From NCBI RefSeq assembly GCF_003945385.1, contig NZ_AP018920.1, positions 2,170,001 through 2,234,000 of the forward strand: DNA of 64,000 bases, written 5' to 3'. Positions 1-8,602 of the stretch are shown piece after piece. The notes under the pieces were generated by a model that was not told the DNA's origin, did not search any database, and saw only the letters and a program-made list of their open reading frames with translations. The stretch comes from Pseudonocardia autotrophica. Its GTDB lineage: Bacteria; Actinomycetota; Actinomycetes; Mycobacteriales; Pseudonocardiaceae. A program made the position numbers and the translations under genes. Within the stretch, counting starts at the first letter, position 1, and the number at the start of each line of letters is the position of its first letter.

Positions 1-731
1 GAGCGGCCCGCCCCCTCATCCATGAGCAGGCCGAGGTCGCCCCCGACTGGCACGGCGAGGACGGTCTCGGTCTCCGCTCCCGCGACTACCCGAACGTCGA
101 CGCGATCGGGCAGCACACCGCCCTCTCCGTCAAGGCCGAGATCCTCCGCCGGTCACCCATACCGGTCACGATCGCCGTCCTCGGCCCCATGACCAACATC
201 GCACTGCTCCTGGCGATCCATCCGGAACTGGCGCCGAAGATCGGGCGCATCGTCGCCATGGGCGGTTCGCTCGGACTGGGGAACACGCGCGGTGCCGGTG
301 AGTTCAACATCTATGCCGATCCGGAGGCCGCCCACCGCGTGCTGGCGCAGTCGGAGGTTCCGGTCACGCTCGTTCCGCTCGACATGACCATGAGTTGCTG
401 GGCGGGTGCGGAATGGCTGGACATGCTTTCCTCGGCGGGGCCGCGGTGTGCCACGCTGGTTCGGACCGCCGACCTGTACCGGGAGGTGTTCCGTGAGCGA
501 TACGGTCAGGACGCCGTCGTTCTGCACGACATGCTGGCGATGATCGAGGTCGTCGCCCCGGGGACGCTGGCGGTCACTCCGCAGCCGATCAGCGTGGACT
601 GCACGCTGGGGCCGGAACGAGGCAGGACCACATCCGGGACCGGTGTTGGTCCGAGCGTGGACGTCGCGCTCGAGGTGGATTCGGCGACGGTGCTCACCGA
701 GTCGCTACGGCGTATCTCCGCCATGCGGTGA
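1..731 (+). CDS. Nucleoside hydrolase (IUNH family), 5' end missing
   Basis: The frame is open from the window edge, so the N-terminus, including the usual metal-binding DxDxxxDD motif, lies outside. The visible part carries the family motif HGEDGLG near residue 17 and GPMTNIA near residue 61. A C-terminal segment, LHDMLAMIEV, matches the conserved His-Asp region that closes the active site. Such enzymes split ribonucleosides into base and ribose in the cytoplasm, for purine or pyrimidine salvage or catabolism. Substrate preference cannot be read from this part. The family call is firm. Confidence 0.85.
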   Translation, partial: AARPLIHEQAEVAPDWHGEDGLGLRSRDYPNVDAIGQHTALSVKAEILRRSPIPVTIAVLGPMTNIALLLAIHPELAPKIGRIVAMGGSLGLGNTRGAGEFNIYADPEAAHRVLAQSEVPVTLVPLDMTMSCWAGAEWLDMLSSAGPRCATLVRTADLYREVFRERYGQDAVVLHDMLAMIEVVAPGTLAVTPQPISVDCTLGPERGRTTSGTGVGPSVDVALEVDSATVLTESLRRISAMR

Positions 732-1019
732 CGGTCTCCCGTCCGGCCGGTAGCGGAAGGGCCCTTCCGCGAGATCCACAGAAGCCGCCGAGCGGGTCCG
801 CGACGACCGCAACAACTGTCGCTCCATGCGCGGGACACGGATGGTTCGTCTGCCCTGCCCATGACGCGGGCGAGCGCCGGTCGCCGAAGCCCTGAAGAAC
901 TTCTGGGCAGCGCTGCCGGATCCGGAAGCAGCTCCCGCGGTCGGGTCCCGGGCGTGACGTCCCCGGAACCCCGCACCGGTGCGCGGCGTGCCGAACGAAG
1001 GAGAGAGCCGCGAGCCGGT

Positions 1020-1307
1020 CTACGAGGAGAACCGCGGGTGCAGCGTCCGCGACCGGCCGTCGTAGTCGTCCAGCCAAGCGCGTCCCTGTTCGGTGAGCTG
1101 CACCCGGCCCGGATCGCCCTCGGCTCCGCCGACCGGCTCGACGTAGCCGAGCTCGCGGACGTCGGCCGCGAACTGCTGCGCCATCGACTCCTGCAGCTCC
1201 GTCACCTCACCCGGCCCGAAGACCACCTCGGCCGGTGTGGTGTCGTTGCCGGCCGCCAGCACCCGTCGCAGGAACTCGGCGAGCCGGGAGTCGGCCTTGG
1301 CGCTCAT
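1020..1307 (-). CDS. Small hypothetical protein (95 aa)
   Basis: This is a soluble 95-residue protein of normal composition, starting at ATG with no strong ribosome site. It is not recognised. Its C-terminal half (LTEQGRAWLDD) looks like the end of a winged-helix domain, as in small MarR/PadR-like proteins, but no full DNA-binding domain is visible. It lies downstream of and in the same direction as the ArsR gene, 105 nt away, so it may be the last gene of that transcript. It is preferred over overlapping frames because it does not have their Arg/Pro-rich shadow composition. Confidence 0.5.
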   Translation of the reverse strand: MSAKADSRLAEFLRRVLAAGNDTTPAEVVFGPGEVTELQESMAQQFAADVRELGYVEPVGGAEGDPGRVQLTEQGRAWLDDYDGRSRTLHPRFSS

Positions 1308-1412
1308 GGGCCGAGGTTAACCGGCTGGGCCGTCGCCGGGGGGTGTGTGAGCGGACGGGTTCGCCCCCGGTAGTCGGAGCCTGCACCGACGACGGGGTTC
1401 GTGCTGCGAACC

Positions 1413-1766
1413 TCACGGCCGGTCGCCCCGCTCGCGCGCGGCCGGTCCCGGACCGCTCGGCTCCGGTGCGGGCGAGGCGGAGCCGAAGATCCGGTCGAGG
1501 GTGGTCATCACGGTGCCCGCCGGCCCGTCGGCGTCGAGCGAGTAGTAGCGGTTCCGGCCGGCCCGTCGTTCGTTGACGAGCCCGGCGGTGCGCAGGATCC
1601 GCAGGTGCGCGGACACGGTGGTGCGGGTGACGGCCGGCGCCTGGGTCGCGATCTCACCCGCGGAGCACTCCGCACCGTCGGTCAGCATGCAGAGGATGTT
1701 CCGGCGGGTGGGGTCGGCGAGCGCGTCGAAGGCCACGCCCACCGCCCGATCCTCGGCGGCGGTCAC
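1413..1766 (-). CDS. ArsR-family transcriptional regulator
   Basis: This 117-residue winged-helix repressor has the ArsR/SmtB signature: FDALADPTRRNILCML at the N-terminus, then a recognition region TRTTVSAHLRILRTAGLV and a beta-wing RRAGRNRYYSL. No cluster of metal-binding Cys/His such as CxC is visible on helix 3, so the signal is unknown. The gene starts 15 nt after the P47K/CobW gene on the same strand, so it probably ends the nitrile hydratase transcript and could sense metal status or act on the operon. That role is inferred from position only. Confidence 0.85.
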   Translation of the reverse strand: MTAAEDRAVGVAFDALADPTRRNILCMLTDGAECSAGEIATQAPAVTRTTVSAHLRILRTAGLVNERRAGRNRYYSLDADGPAGTVMTTLDRIFGSASPAPEPSGPGPAARERGDRP

Positions 1767-1781
1767 CGGACCGGCGCCATG

Positions 1782-3011
1782 TCAGAGCCCGGCAGGGAGT
1801 CGTCCGGCTCCCGCCGCGGCGGCGACGTCGATCTCGCCGGTACCGAGCGGGTCGGGCAGTGCGTCCCAGCCGTCGGGCCCGAGGCCGATCTCGGCGTCGG
1901 TCAGCAGGCAGGCGTCCAGCTCGGCGAACAGCGTGTCGCGGTCGATCCCCTGGCCGATGAAGACCAGCTCCTGGCGGCAGTCGCCGACGGTGTCGTCCCA
2001 GTTCGCGGTGATCGCCTCGCGGCGGTAGTCCTGCGGCCAGACCTCGGCGGGCAGGAACCGCCACCAGTGGCCGATGTAGCCGTGCCGGATGAGGTGACCG
2101 GCTTGGGAGATGCTGCCGATGTCGGTGATCCGGGCGGCGTTCCAGAAGTAGCCCTTCGCCCGGAGCAGCCGCCCGTTGGTCCATTCCCGGGTGAGGACGT
2201 CGTGCAGGCGTTCCGGGTGGAACGGTGCGCGGGCCCGGTACAGGTGCGAGGCGACGCCGTACTCCTCGGTCTCCGGGACGTGTTCGCCGTTGATCTCCTG
2301 CAGCCAGCCGGGTGCGGTGGCGGCGCGTTCGAGGGAGAACAGCCCCGTGTCCAGGATGCGGTCCAGCGGCGCACGGCCCTCGGACATCGGGATGATCTCG
2401 GCGACGGCGTTGAGCCGGCGCAGGATCTCGGTGAGCTCGGCGACCTGCCCGTCGAGCATCAGATCGGTCTTGCTGATCAGGATGACATCGGCGAACTCGA
2501 CCTGGTCGACCAGCAGATCGGAGAGGTCACGACGGTCGTCGGGGGAGTCGGCGTCCACCCGGCGGCCGGCCCGGAAGTCCCGCAGGAAGTTCACGCCGTC
2601 GACGACGGTGACCATGGTGTCGAGCCGGGCGATGTCGTCGAGCGCGCCACCGGCGGGGTCGACGAAGGTGAACGTCTCCGCGACCGGGAGCGGCTCGGAG
2701 ATGCCGGAGGACTCGATCAGGAGGTAGTCGAACCGCCCCTCCCGCGCGAGGCGGGTGATCTCGCCGAGCAGGTCGTCGCGCAGGGTGCAGCAGATGCACC
2801 CGTTGGTCATCTCGACCAGGCGTTCCTCGGAACGGCTGAGCTCGACCTCGCGGGCGATCTCCGAGCCGTCGATGTTGATCTCGCTCATGTCGTTGACGAT
2901 CACCGCGACCCGGCGGCCGTCGCGGTTGTTCAGCACGTGGTTGAGCAGGGTGGTCTTGCCCGCTCCGAGGAAGCCTGACAGGACGGTGACGGGAAGGCGG
3001 GTGTCGGTCAT
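1782..3011 (-). CDS. Nitrile hydratase activator, P47K/CobW-type GTPase
   Basis: A G3E-family GTPase of 409 residues that probably delivers iron to nitrile hydratase. The P-loop GFLGAGKTT is at residues 13-21. The metal-binding motif C72-I-C74-C75 lies in [12 protein letters not shown], as in COG0523 metallochaperones. A C-terminal CobW_C domain follows. It lies directly downstream of the beta subunit, the same place that the P47K activator has in Rhodococcus Fe-type nitrile hydratase operons, where it is needed for active enzyme. A strong hairpin separates it from the beta gene, so its expression may be lower than that of the structural genes. Confidence 0.9.
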   Translation of the reverse strand: MTDTRLPVTVLSGFLGAGKTTLLNHVLNNRDGRRVAVIVNDMSEINIDGSEIAREVELSRSEERLVEMTNGCICCTLRDDLLGEITRLAREGRFDYLLIESSGISEPLPVAETFTFVDPAGGALDDIARLDTMVTVVDGVNFLRDFRAGRRVDADSPDDRRDLSDLLVDQVEFADVILISKTDLMLDGQVAELTEILRRLNAVAEIIPMSEGRAPLDRILDTGLFSLERAATAPGWLQEINGEHVPETEEYGVASHLYRARAPFHPERLHDVLTREWTNGRLLRAKGYFWNAARITDIGSISQAGHLIRHGYIGHWWRFLPAEVWPQDYRREAITANWDDTVGDCRQELVFIGQGIDRDTLFAELDACLLTDAEIGLGPDGWDALPDPLGTGEIDVAAAAGAGRLPAGL

Positions 3012-3061
3012 CGTCGGTCCTCTCGTCGCCGGCCGGCGACCGTGGTGGTGGGGTCGGACGG

Positions 3062-3093
3062 CCGGGCGGGCCCGTCGGTGCGGGCCCGCCCGG
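3062..3093 (-). terminator. Perfect 13-bp hairpin between beta subunit and P47K genes
   Basis: CCGGGCGGGCCCG (3062-3074) and its exact complement (3081-3093) enclose a 6-nt loop. It lies 14 nt after the beta-subunit stop and about 50 nt before the P47K start. There is no T-run, as is common for actinobacterial hairpin terminators. It may act as a partial terminator or protect the 3' end of the upstream mRNA. Confidence 0.55.
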
Positions 3094-3107
3094 AGGGGAA
3101 CGGTGGG

Positions 3108-3743
3108 TCAGGCGACGCGCTCGAGGTAGCCCTCGAACAGGTCGACGACCACCGCACCGGCATCGGTGTCGTCGCCGAAGAGCTCCGCGCCGTCGAACTC
3201 GACGTGGTAGCTCGGCTCCGCGCCGCCGTCACTGCGACCGTGACCGGCGGCGTCGGGGAACGGCCAGGTCATACCGGTGCGGTGCTGCACCGTGCCGACC
3301 TTGCCCCGGCAGAACGCCGGGTAGCGGACGTGCCCGGCGAAGTGGTCGCCGGTCACCCGGACCTTGTCGCCGACCTCGAACGTCTCCCGGTTCTCCCGGG
3401 CCGGACGACCGGGTGAGGTCACCGGGAGCGCGAGCGGGAAGGGCCCGCCGGTCGCGGCCTCCAGTTCGTCGTGGGTGAGCACGCCCTTCTCGACCATGAG
3501 CGTCGCCGCACCGATGATGTAGCGCTCGTAGTACGGGGTGGTCAGGTAGTGCTTCGGCTCGATCCGCTCGACCGCGTGGCGTACCTCGTCGAGGGTGAAG
3601 TAACCGTTGGTCACGCCGAGGAACAGCAGGCTGTAGCCCAGGTGCTCCCAGTCGTACTTGAAGGTGTCGCCGATCGGGCCGTTGGCGGTGTGCGGAACCG
3701 GACCGAAGCCCTGCTTGCCCGCGAGGTCGTGAACGCCGTCCAT
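3108..3743 (-). CDS. nthB: Nitrile hydratase beta subunit (Fe-type)
   Basis: This is the beta subunit of the heterodimeric enzyme that hydrates nitriles to amides in the cytoplasm. At 211 residues it matches the family length. It begins MDGVHDLAGKQGFG, the conserved opening of Fe-type beta subunits, which fixes the start at 3743 rather than an upstream in-frame ATG. A good ribosome site (GGAGG) precedes it. DEVRHAVER at residues 52-60 and FCRGKVGT in the C-terminal half hold the arginines that contact the oxidised cysteines of the alpha subunit. It ends VVVDLFEGYLE as in Rhodococcus. It follows alpha by 19 nt. Confidence 0.96.
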   Translation of the reverse strand: MDGVHDLAGKQGFGPVPHTANGPIGDTFKYDWEHLGYSLLFLGVTNGYFTLDEVRHAVERIEPKHYLTTPYYERYIIGAATLMVEKGVLTHDELEAATGGPFPLALPVTSPGRPARENRETFEVGDKVRVTGDHFAGHVRYPAFCRGKVGTVQHRTGMTWPFPDAAGHGRSDGGAEPSYHVEFDGAELFGDDTDAGAVVVDLFEGYLERVA

Positions 3744-3762
3744 GGGGGTGTCCTCCGTTCGC

Positions 3763-4401
3763 TCAGGTGTTGGGGTGCTCGACGACCACGTCGGCCGATG
3801 GCAGCGCGACACCGATCAGACAGTCCTTGGTGACGATGTTCGCCAGTCGCTCGGCGTCCCAGCCCTCGGTCCCCGCGGGCCGCATCGGCAGGACCATGTA
3901 CCGGGTCTCGGCGGTGGTGTCGTAGACCTTGATCTCGACGTCGTCGGGGATCGTCGTGCCCAGCTCCGCCAGCACCCTGCGGGGCTCGCGCACCACGCGT
4001 GCGCGGTACTCGAAGCCCTTGTACCAGGTGGGCGGCAGGCCCAGGATCGGCCAGGCGGTGCACGAGCACAGTGAACAGACGATGACGTTCTTGACCGTGG
4101 GGGTGTCGGCCAGGGCGCGGATGTACTCGCCCTGGGCGCCGAGGTAGCCGTACCGGGCGACGGCCGCGGTCCCGTCGGAGAGCAGCAGCTCGCGGAACTC
4201 GGGATCGGTCCACGCCCGGGCGACGAGCTCGGCACCCCGGCGTGGGGTGTAGTCCTCCTCGAAGGTCTTCTTCCAGCCCTCGTTGAAGCCGGCGGGGATG
4301 AGCCCCTTGGCCTCCAGCGCGTTCTTCAGCGCCCAGGCTCGGTCGTCGGCGGGGGCCTGCTCGGGCAGGCCGGTGCGGTTCTGGTGGGCGGCGAGCGTCA
4401 C
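3763..4401 (-). CDS. nthA: Nitrile hydratase alpha subunit, Fe-type
   Basis: This is the catalytic subunit of nitrile hydratase. The metal site is VCSLCSC, with Cys109, Cys112, Ser113 and Cys114; residues 109/112/114 coincide with the Rhodococcus numbering. Serine after the first Cys (CSLCSC) marks the iron type, while cobalt enzymes have CTLCSC. The protein is very close in sequence to the Rhodococcus erythropolis subunit from memory, including GWKKTFEEDYTPRRGAELV. It starts at GTG 4401 after AAGGAG. It is preceded by the amidase and followed by beta, which is the classical gene order. The active site Cys112 and Cys114 are expected to be oxidised after translation. Confidence 0.97.
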   Translation of the reverse strand: MTLAAHQNRTGLPEQAPADDRAWALKNALEAKGLIPAGFNEGWKKTFEEDYTPRRGAELVARAWTDPEFRELLLSDGTAAVARYGYLGAQGEYIRALADTPTVKNVIVCSLCSCTAWPILGLPPTWYKGFEYRARVVREPRRVLAELGTTIPDDVEIKVYDTTAETRYMVLPMRPAGTEGWDAERLANIVTKDCLIGVALPSADVVVEHPNT

Positions 4402-4486
4402 GTGTGCTCCTTCGGGATCGTCGTCGGTACTCGTTCGGCGGGGAGATGGGGTGCGAGCCCGGCTCGCGGGGGTGACGGGTTCGGCC

Positions 4487-6058
4487 TCACCTCCCGACGC
4501 CGGACAGGGACGATCGGGCTGCGCCGACCGCAGCGGCGTGGGCAGGCGGGCCGGGGAAGCCGCCGACGGCCTGCTCGAAGGTGTGCGCGACGCGCAGCAC
4601 GGTGGCGTCGTCGAAGCGCCGGCCGATGATCATCAGACCGGTGGGCAGGCCGTTGACGAGTCCGGCGGGCACGCTGGCGGCGGGGTGTCCGGTGACGTCG
4701 AACGGGGCGCAGTTACCGACCATCCCGAGTGCGGTGGGCAGGTAGGTGTCGAGGTCGGCGTCGAGGCCGATCAGTTCGGGTGCGGTGTAGGGCAGGGTGG
4801 GCATGACGAGCACGTCGTAGCTGTTCAGGGCGTGGTCGTAGGCGGCGCGCAGGTCGAGGGCGAGGTTGCGGGCCATGGCGTAGTAGGAGCCGCCACCGTG
4901 TTCTGCGGTGTAGCTGCCGGAGAGTCCGACGAGTTTGACGGTTTTGGACAGTTCGGCGCCGCGGGTGCGGCGTTGGCGTGCGTAGTGGGCGATGAGTTCG
5001 GGGTCGTAGAGGCCGGGGTAGTTCATGCCGTAGGCGTTGCCGCTGATCATCTGGTGGGCGGCGCCTTCGGTGGCGATGACGTTCCAGATCGCCATGCCGT
5101 CGAGGTGCCAGGGGATGGAGACCTGTTCTGCGGTCAGGCCGGCCCGGGTGAGGGCGGTGATCGCGGCGTGCACGGTGTCGTCGACGGCGAGATCGGATTC
5201 GGGGCGGGCGAAGCCTTCGGTGACGATCCCGATCCGGAGTCCGGTGGTGGGGGTCTGGAGTGCCGCGAGGTAGTCGATCGGGTCCAGGGAGCTGGGTTGG
5301 CGGGCGTCGAGGCCGTCGATGCCGGCGAGGACGCCGAGCATGAGTGCGGCGTCGGTGACGGTGCGGGTGATCGGTCCGAGGTGGTCGATGGTGGCTTCGA
5401 TGGGGAAGGCGCCGGTGTAGGGGACCAGGCCGTGGGTGGGTTTGTGTCCGACGGTGCCGCAGAAGGCGCTGGGGATGCGGATCGATCCGCCCTGGTCGCC
5501 GCCGATGGCCAGGTCGACGGTGCCGGCGGCGACGAGTGCGGCGCTGCCGCTGGAGGAGCCGCCGGCGACGCGGGTGAGGTCCCAGGGGTTGCGTACCGGC
5601 CAGGGGCGGGAGGTGAAGCTGGCGCCGGAGAAGCAGAGGTCTTCGCAGACGGCTTTGCCGGTGATGGTGGCGCCGGCGGCGAGCAGCCGGGTGGCGACGG
5701 TGGCGTCGCGGCGGGGGATGAATCCTTCGACGGTGGCGGATCCGTTGGTCATCGGGACCCCGGCCAGGGCGATGTTGTCCTTGAGGGCGACGGTTCGTCC
5801 GGTGAGTGGGCCGTCGGTGGTGGGGGGTATCGAGGTGGTGACGTACCAGCCGCCTAGTGGGTTGTCGGCGGGTTCGGACCAGTCGCGTTCGGGGGTGTGT
5901 GGGGCGGATGCCCGGTAGAGCTCCTCGACCCGGTCCGGGGCGCTCAGGGTCGCGGTGACCGCGGGTCCGAACTCGGCGAGCTCGGCCTCGGACAGCCCGA
6001 ACGCGTGCTGGGAGTTAATCGCTGCGAGCTGCTCGGCGTCGGGGGGCGGAATCGCCAT
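4487..6058 (-). CDS. Amidase of the nitrile hydratase operon (amidase-signature family)
   Basis: It hydrolyses the amides made by nitrile hydratase to carboxylic acid and ammonia. It has 523 residues, as expected for the Rhodococcus-type enantioselective amidase. The Ser-cisSer-Lys triad is visible: Lys93 in ALKDN, the cis-Ser near 168 in GGSSSGS and nucleophile Ser192 in GGDQGGS. The start at 6058 (MAIPPPDAEQ) is preceded by AGGAG and fits the family length better than the upstream ATG at 6121, which would fall inside the promoter. It is the first gene of the operon, 85 nt before alpha. Confidence 0.95.
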   Translation of the reverse strand: MAIPPPDAEQLAAINSQHAFGLSEAELAEFGPAVTATLSAPDRVEELYRASAPHTPERDWSEPADNPLGGWYVTTSIPPTTDGPLTGRTVALKDNIALAGVPMTNGSATVEGFIPRRDATVATRLLAAGATITGKAVCEDLCFSGASFTSRPWPVRNPWDLTRVAGGSSSGSAALVAAGTVDLAIGGDQGGSIRIPSAFCGTVGHKPTHGLVPYTGAFPIEATIDHLGPITRTVTDAALMLGVLAGIDGLDARQPSSLDPIDYLAALQTPTTGLRIGIVTEGFARPESDLAVDDTVHAAITALTRAGLTAEQVSIPWHLDGMAIWNVIATEGAAHQMISGNAYGMNYPGLYDPELIAHYARQRRTRGAELSKTVKLVGLSGSYTAEHGGGSYYAMARNLALDLRAAYDHALNSYDVLVMPTLPYTAPELIGLDADLDTYLPTALGMVGNCAPFDVTGHPAASVPAGLVNGLPTGLMIIGRRFDDATVLRVAHTFEQAVGGFPGPPAHAAAVGAARSSLSGVGR

Positions 6059-6092
6059 CGGGAGGTGCTCCTCACATCCGGGAATGCCGACG

Positions 6093-6140
6093 AACCTATG
6101 AGCGACAGCCCAACATGTCAACAGGTTTTGACGTGTTGAC
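6093..6140 (-). promoter_or_regulatory. Amidase/nitrile hydratase promoter with overlapping inverted repeat
   Basis: Read on the minus strand, TTGACA (6116-6121), a 17-nt spacer and TAGGTT (6093-6098) form a near-consensus sigma-70 promoter. This places transcription start about 30 nt before the amidase start codon. An inverted repeat GTCAACA (6117-6123) and TGTTGAC (6134-6140), separated by 10 nt, overlaps the -35 box. That position suits a repressor or a class II activator. The regulator is not identified. Confidence 0.65.
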
Positions 6141-6215
6141 GAGGACGTGACGAGGTCGTCCGCCGGTCGGAGATGAGCCGGGTCGAGGGATCCGGCAGCG
6201 CCACCGCGGGCCCGG

Positions 6216-6560
6216 TCAGCCGGCGGCCACCGCCCGGCTCAGGTCCGCGCCGATCCGGTCCATCGTGGACGCGTAGGCCTCGGGGGCGTCGACGCCGAGC
6301 CGGTCGGCCAGCACGAACACCCACCACAGGCACTCGGCCAGCTTGTGGTGCAGCTCGGCGTCGGTGTCGCCGTCGATGTCCCAGGTGCGCTCCGCGGCCA
6401 GCGCGAGCCGGCCGACGTAGGCCGCATCGTTGGTGAACCCGACCGCCAGCTCCGGCAGTGTCCAGGTGCGGCCCAGCAGTCGCTGTTCGAGCTGTTCGTA
6501 GAGCGCCCGCACCTCGCGGGCACGGGTGCGGGCGTCGATCAGGCCGGTCTCGTCGGTCAT
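6216..6560 (-). CDS. MazG-like small protein
   Basis: This 114-residue all-helical protein resembles the single-domain MazG-like nucleotide pyrophosphohydrolases. The segment HHKLAECLWWVFVLADRLGV near residues 71-90 matches the second acidic helix of that fold, and the tail matches the usual DRLGVDAPEAY end. The full ExxE(12-28)ExxD metal motif is not clearly complete, so enzymatic activity is uncertain. The start at 6560 has AGGAGG eight nt upstream, which excludes a longer in-frame start at 6653. It lies upstream of the nitrile hydratase promoter in the same direction. Confidence 0.55.
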   Translation of the reverse strand: MTDETGLIDARTRAREVRALYEQLEQRLLGRTWTLPELAVGFTNDAAYVGRLALAAERTWDIDGDTDAELHHKLAECLWWVFVLADRLGVDAPEAYASTMDRIGADLSRAVAAG

Positions 6561-6759
6561 GGTTCCTCCTGATGTTCCGGGAGCGCGACGGTAGGCCGCT
6601 ACCCGGACAGGAACCGGCCGGAATCCGGCCGTCGGCGCTGTCGGCCGCGTCACGATGTTCTGCCGGCCCGCCGTGGCCGGACCGGCTTCCGGTGCCCGAG
6701 CCGGGCGCGCGGAGCATCGGGCCGGACCGGGCCGCCGCGGGTGTCCGCGCCGGTCCGAC

Positions 6760-7740
6760 TCACCCCGGATCGTCGGCCGCAGCGGAAGCCTGGAGGGTCA
6801 ACAGATCCTGCAACCGGGTGACCACGAGCTCCCGTACCTCGGCCGGACCGAGCACTCGGAACGGCACCCCGAGCCGGACGAGGTAGTCGGCGATCCACCG
6901 CGCATCGGGACCGCCGAGCCTAGTTGCGGTCCGGTGTGGACCGTCCGGGACGTGCGAGGCGATCGTGGCCGGAACGAGTGCACGGACCTCGTCGACCGGG
7001 CGGTGGAGCTCGACGTCGGCGTAGACCTCGTAGGGGGTGCTGGTGATCGCGGCCTCGACGAGCGCGGTGGCGTCCACCTCCCGCCGTGGCGGCCCGGCCG
7101 GCCCGGTCACGGCGACGTCGGTGATGCGGTCCGCGCGGAAGACGCGCCAGTCGTCCCGGTCGAGATCCCACGCGGCCAGGTACCACCGGTGCGCGGTACG
7201 GACCAGGCCCGCGGGCTCCACCGCACGCCGGCCGTCGTTGCCGCGGCGATCCCGGTAGCGGAACCGGATGCGATCGCGCGCTCGGCAGGCGGCGGCGAGT
7301 GCGGTCAGAACCGGGAGAGCCACCTCGCCGTGCGCCTCCGGTAGCCCACCGGCCCGGGTGATCACGGAGTCGAAGCGCCCGAGCGACTCCGCCGCCCTGC
7401 GCGGCAGCGATCGCTGCAGCTTCAGCAGGGCGGTCAGCGCCGACTGCCCTTCGCCGTCGGGGTGCTCCCAGGCCAACCGGCGCAGTGCGACGGCGGTGGC
7501 GAGCGCCTCGTCGTCGTCGAGGTTGAGCGGTGGCATCTGCGAGCCGGCCCCGAGGCGGTAGCCGCCCAGCGGTCCCGTCACCGCCTCGACGCCGTACCCG
7601 AGCTCACGGAGCTTGACGACGTCACGGCGGACGGTCCGCTCGTGGACATCGAGCCGGGCGGCGAGCTCGGCCCCGGTCCACTCCGGCCGGGTCGAGAGCA
7701 CCGAGAGCAGCTGGAGCAGGCGGTGCGAGGCGCTGAGCAC
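6760..7740 (-). CDS. WYL-domain transcriptional regulator (YafY family)
   Basis: This 326-residue protein has an N-terminal HTH_11 winged helix (ELAARLDVHERTVRRDVVKLRELGY, residues about 24-48). A WYL domain in the middle contains HRWYLAAWDLDRDDWRVF, and a WCX C-terminal domain follows. Family members are repressors or activators that sense small ligands or nucleic acids. It is divergent from the GyrI-like gene at 7881 with a 140-nt gap, the common arrangement in which such regulators control the neighbour. Confidence 0.88.
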   Translation of the reverse strand: MLSASHRLLQLLSVLSTRPEWTGAELAARLDVHERTVRRDVVKLRELGYGVEAVTGPLGGYRLGAGSQMPPLNLDDDEALATAVALRRLAWEHPDGEGQSALTALLKLQRSLPRRAAESLGRFDSVITRAGGLPEAHGEVALPVLTALAAACRARDRIRFRYRDRRGNDGRRAVEPAGLVRTAHRWYLAAWDLDRDDWRVFRADRITDVAVTGPAGPPRREVDATALVEAAITSTPYEVYADVELHRPVDEVRALVPATIASHVPDGPHRTATRLGGPDARWIADYLVRLGVPFRVLGPAEVRELVVTRLQDLLTLQASAAADDPG

Positions 7741-7880
7741 AACGACGGAGCATAGGTGTCGATCCCGGACAGGAACCGTCCGGAACCGTGCGTAGGGTCG
7801 CGTCGCGGTCCGCCGCCGGAGGCCGGCGGCAGCTCGGACCCCGTCATCACCGGTGGCGGTACGCAGGAAGAAGGAGAGCC

Positions 7881-8480
7881 ATGAGCGCCGATCCCACGAC
7901 CGTGCCGCGCACGCCCCATCTCGGTGCCGCGGACGAGCCGGAGCTGGTTCGGGCCCCGCACACCACCTTCGTCTCGATCCGAGGGCGGGGCCGGCCCGGT
8001 ACCGAGGCCTTCTACCGGAAGAAGGAGCTCGTCCGCGCGATCGTCGGCGCGCTGCCCCCTGCCCGGCAGGTGGCCGAGGCGGCGGACGTCGTAGAGCTCC
8101 TGTACTGGTACCCCGGCGACGCGGTGCCGGTCGGGATCGCGGACTTCTACTGGGTCAACCCGCTCGACATGCTCGAGTACCGGGTCCTGGCGCAGATCGA
8201 CCCGTCGACCACCGGGCAGGAGTTCGGCGCGGCCCTCCGGGCGACCCACGGCGACGGCGAGCAGGTGGAGCTGTTCGACCTGCCCGATCGGCTGGTCGTG
8301 CAGGTCATGCACCACGGGCGGTTCGCCGACGAGATCGACACGCTCGCGCGGCTGGGGGCCTCGGCCGCGGGGCACGGGCTACGACGGGTCGGCGCGCATC
8401 ATGAGATCCACCTGGACCCGTTCACCGCGAGCACCCCGCAGGAGCAGCTGCGCACCATCCTGCGCGATCCGGTGGGGTGA
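7881..8480 (+). CDS. GyrI-like small-molecule-binding protein
   Basis: This soluble 199-residue protein starts at ATG 7881 after AAGGAGA. Segments such as HTTFVSIRGRGRPGTEAFYRK suggest the GyrI-like / YdhR-type fold found beside WYL and HTH regulators. In that family a conserved Glu and Trp line a ligand pocket. WVNPLDMLEYRVL may supply the pocket strand. No catalytic motif is visible. It is divergent from the WYL regulator and probably controlled by it. The assignment rests on overall pattern only. Confidence 0.5.
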   Translation: MSADPTTVPRTPHLGAADEPELVRAPHTTFVSIRGRGRPGTEAFYRKKELVRAIVGALPPARQVAEAADVVELLYWYPGDAVPVGIADFYWVNPLDMLEYRVLAQIDPSTTGQEFGAALRATHGDGEQVELFDLPDRLVVQVMHHGRFADEIDTLARLGASAAGHGLRRVGAHHEIHLDPFTASTPQEQLRTILRDPVG

Positions 8481-8602
8481 TCACGGAGCCCGGTGCGGCG
8501 CCCCGGGCCGAGGCGGCACGGCGCGCCTCGTCATTGCTGGCGGGAAGTGTGCGGTGGCAGCCTGGGGCCGGCAGGTCCACCAGCGCTCGAAGGAGCCCCG
8601 TC

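Noticed and set aside
3763-4401. Cobalt-type nitrile hydratase
   Set aside because: The metal motif is CSLCSC, not CTLCSC, and the operon order with P47K is that of the iron type.
4283-5857. 524-codon plus-strand Gly/Asp/Val-rich frame
   Set aside because: Antisense to the amidase, which has its full catalytic triad and correct length.
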